Part shown: piece after piece, positions 62,226 to 64,000 of the stretch
Layout: each line of letters opens with the position of its first letter
Numbering within the stretch: the first letter of the stretch is position 1
From: Ostrinia nubilalis
Taxonomy: Eukaryota > Arthropoda > Insecta > Lepidoptera > Crambidae
NCBI RefSeq assembly: GCF_963855985.1
Contig: NC_087104.1
Span: 4,712,001-4,776,000 of the forward strand
Direction of reading: 5' to 3'
DNA length: 64,000 bases
The notes under the pieces: model-generated
What the model was told of the DNA's origin: nothing
The model's input: the letters and a program-made list of their open reading frames with translations, nothing else
Database searches by the model: none
Position numbers and translations under genes: made by a program

Positions 62226-62440
62226 TGAGTGATCCTTGCGTCAATCTTAACTAAAATCGAGGAAGTTTTAGTTAAAATAATAATATGTTAGAACATTGCG
62301 GTGAAGTAAAAAAAATTGTTAAACCTAGGATAAAAATGTTATGGTCAATAAATAGGATCACTCATACCGCACGCTTTAAGAAAACATATTTTAACTAAAA
62401 CTTCCTCGAATTTTGTTAAGATTGAAGCAAGGATCAATCA
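62226..62440. mobile_element. Palindromic MITE (TGAGTGATCCTTGC ends)
   Basis: TGAGTGATCCTTGCGTCAAT and the near-complement GATTGAAGCAAGGATCAATC bound it; AACTAAAATCGAGGAAGTTT and its mirror follow inward. Non-coding. Confidence 0.65.
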
Positions 62441-62694
62441 TAATTGTGCCGAACGAATGGATGGATGTATGGAACCTGTCCCTTCAAAAAGCTGCAACAC
62501 ACGTGTACAAATACCTAGCACACGGCACCCTCGTGCTTTATCGCTCATGTAAACACAGCCAGGTGGCAGCGGCGTGATCGATGGCCGGCGATGGCAGCGC
62601 ATAAGCCGGTGCTCTAATTGCTTTTTTGAAAGGCCATATACACACCATCTGTACGTGCATCGTTATTACAGCGTCATTAAAACTCATTTATTTT

Positions 62695-63108
62695 TGTTCG
62701 TTCGTTTCAGCCGAAAGACGTCCACTGCTGGACAAAGGCCTCCCCCAAGGATTTCCACTAAGACCGATCCTGCGCCGCTCGCATCCAGGCACCTCCCGCG
62801 ACCTTCACCAGATCGTCGGTCCACCTAGTGGGAGGCCTGCCAACACTCTACGTCTTCCAGCTCGTGGTCGCCACTCAAGAATTTTCCTGCCCCAGCGGCC
62901 ATCAGCTCTACGAGCTATATGCCCCGCCCACTGCCACTTTATTTTAGCGATTCTGCGGGCTATGTCAGTCACTCTGGTTCTCCTACGAATCTCCTGATTT
63001 CTGATTCGATCACGTAGGGAAACTCCGAGCATAGCACGCTCCATCGCCCTTTGGGTGACCTTAAGCCTTCTTATGAGGCCCATAGTGAGCGACCACGTCT
63101 CAGCTCCT
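62695..63108 (-). mobile_element. Non-LTR retrotransposon reverse-transcriptase C-terminus and 3' tail
   Basis: The longest LINE remnant here. The minus-strand frame from 63083 gives LKVTQRAMERAMLGVSLRDR, EIRRRTRVTDIARRIAKIKW, WAGHIARRADGRWGRK and WRPRAGRRR, the C-terminus of the endonuclease-reverse transcriptase proteins abundant in Lepidoptera. It is followed by the conserved CTTTGTCCAGCAGTGGACGT stretch and a GAACGAAC tail. 5' truncated and frameshifted near the end. I am unsure of the clade (RTE- or CR1-like). Confidence 0.8.
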
Positions 63109-63110
63109 TA

Positions 63111-64000
63111 GTTATTTTTGTAAATAGGCTTTTAAAAAGCACTTTTACACGTCCTAGTATTGACCCTACCACTGCTTGGAGACAATACGAGTACTCGTAA
63201 ATGGGCCATTGATTAATTCTATCATCATCACAATCATCGACAGCTTAGACCTTAGCCTAGTGATTTGTAATATCAGCTAATTAAACACGCTTGCGTCGTT
63301 ATTACACAGTCATTAATACATTCCATCATCACATTCATCGGCAGTGTAGCCTAGAGGGTTGTAATAGCAGATAACTAATTACTAAACAGGTTCAATTTAT
63401 TGTAATCCTGTATTTAAGCTGAATGCAAGTTTCCCTAGGATCCTTTTTACACCGTTCTGAAAAAGTTCCTGTTGTTTTCGTTATTAATTACAAATGGCCT
63501 TATGAAAGTAGATAAGTACGAGTATTAATAGCCTATGTAACATTTCAAATACATTACCTGATGACTCCATATTTAAGATATGAGAAGGTGTCCTAAACTT
63601 CCAATGAGTATCATATATCCTGTCCTGGTATCTTTCTTGTAGGATAGGAAGGCTAGGACTACCTAGTTCTTGCTAAAATAGACTATAATTTAGAATGATC
63701 TGTGAGAAACTAAATTTTACGTGGGCGAAGTCGCGTACTAAAGCTAGTAGTACTAAAACAACTCTCAAGAGTTGAAGATGGACGACTTTAGGGACATCGA
63801 AGGATTATTAAATTACTAGAGACCGCTCTGACATCAATCGTGTAGACATAATGTGGTTTACCCAAAAAACTTTTCAAACCTCTTTTTACTCCCATCTCTA
63901 GAGAAAATGTCAAAAACTCCGTATAAGCCAGTGGCGTAGCGTGCCTTAAGCGGGCCCTGTATCAAAATTTGTTGGGGCCCCATCCAAAAAGGGTCATTAG
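63111..64000. other. Non-coding end of window with repeat fragments
   Basis: No gene recognised. About 63640-63747 is a Helitron-like 3' end on the plus strand (GACTATAATTTAGAATGATC, GGGCGAAGTCGCGTACTAAA, GCTAG|T). 63925-64000 begins another repeat (GTGGCGTAGCGTGCCTTAAG, GGGGCCCC) that runs out of the window. Confidence 0.45.

Overview
The window is nuclear DNA from an insect, almost certainly a moth or butterfly. The evidence is AT-rich sequence dense with repeats typical of Lepidoptera, an intron-rich arthropod-type neuropeptide receptor gene, and a BEL/Pao LTR retrotransposon. I cannot name the species. Nothing points to a bacterium, plasmid or free virus.

One host gene is well supported. 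It is a seven-exon class A GPCR on the minus strand (coding exons between 56794 and 42336, 426 residues) with clean splice sites and no internal stop. It belongs to the myosuppressin/FMRFamide-like receptor family (DMSR type), shown by WRY in place of DRY, the TEFPQG segment of TM6 and the NFVLYCSMSRQFR end of TM7. An upstream ORF of 22 codons sits in its 5' leader. Its introns hold mobile-element debris, a tRNA-like relic and, on the opposite strand, a possible small secreted-protein gene (TATA box, signal peptide, in-frame stop, poly(A) signal) near 53.0-53.3 kb.

Region by region. 1-13.6 kb: no gene recognised; Helitron-like repeats, palindromic MITEs and non-LTR retrotransposon tails. 13.6-21.3 kb: a 7749-bp BEL/Pao element with identical 228-bp LTRs and a 5-bp target duplication. 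Its gag is split by a hAT-like element that itself carries another TIR element, and its pol has one in-frame stop. 21.3-42.3 kb: repeats, including two very long palindromes (1716 and 1850 bp). 42.3-57 kb: the GPCR gene. 57-64 kb: repeats, including a palindromic element that contains a decayed Tc1/mariner-type transposase and a 400-bp non-LTR retrotransposon 3' end.

The most striking structural signal is a set of eight TA-flanked long inverted-repeat elements. Seven end in CAGGGTG (one arm decayed in one copy) and one in CAGTGTG; most of their interiors look unrelated. Three sit inside recognisable older repeats, one hosts a hAT-like insertion, and one carries transposase debris that suggests a Tc1/mariner origin. 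I also found seven copies of a GGCTGRGTTGCACCA MITE with TTA/TAA target duplications, and several Russian-doll insertions. All calls were made by eye without database searches.
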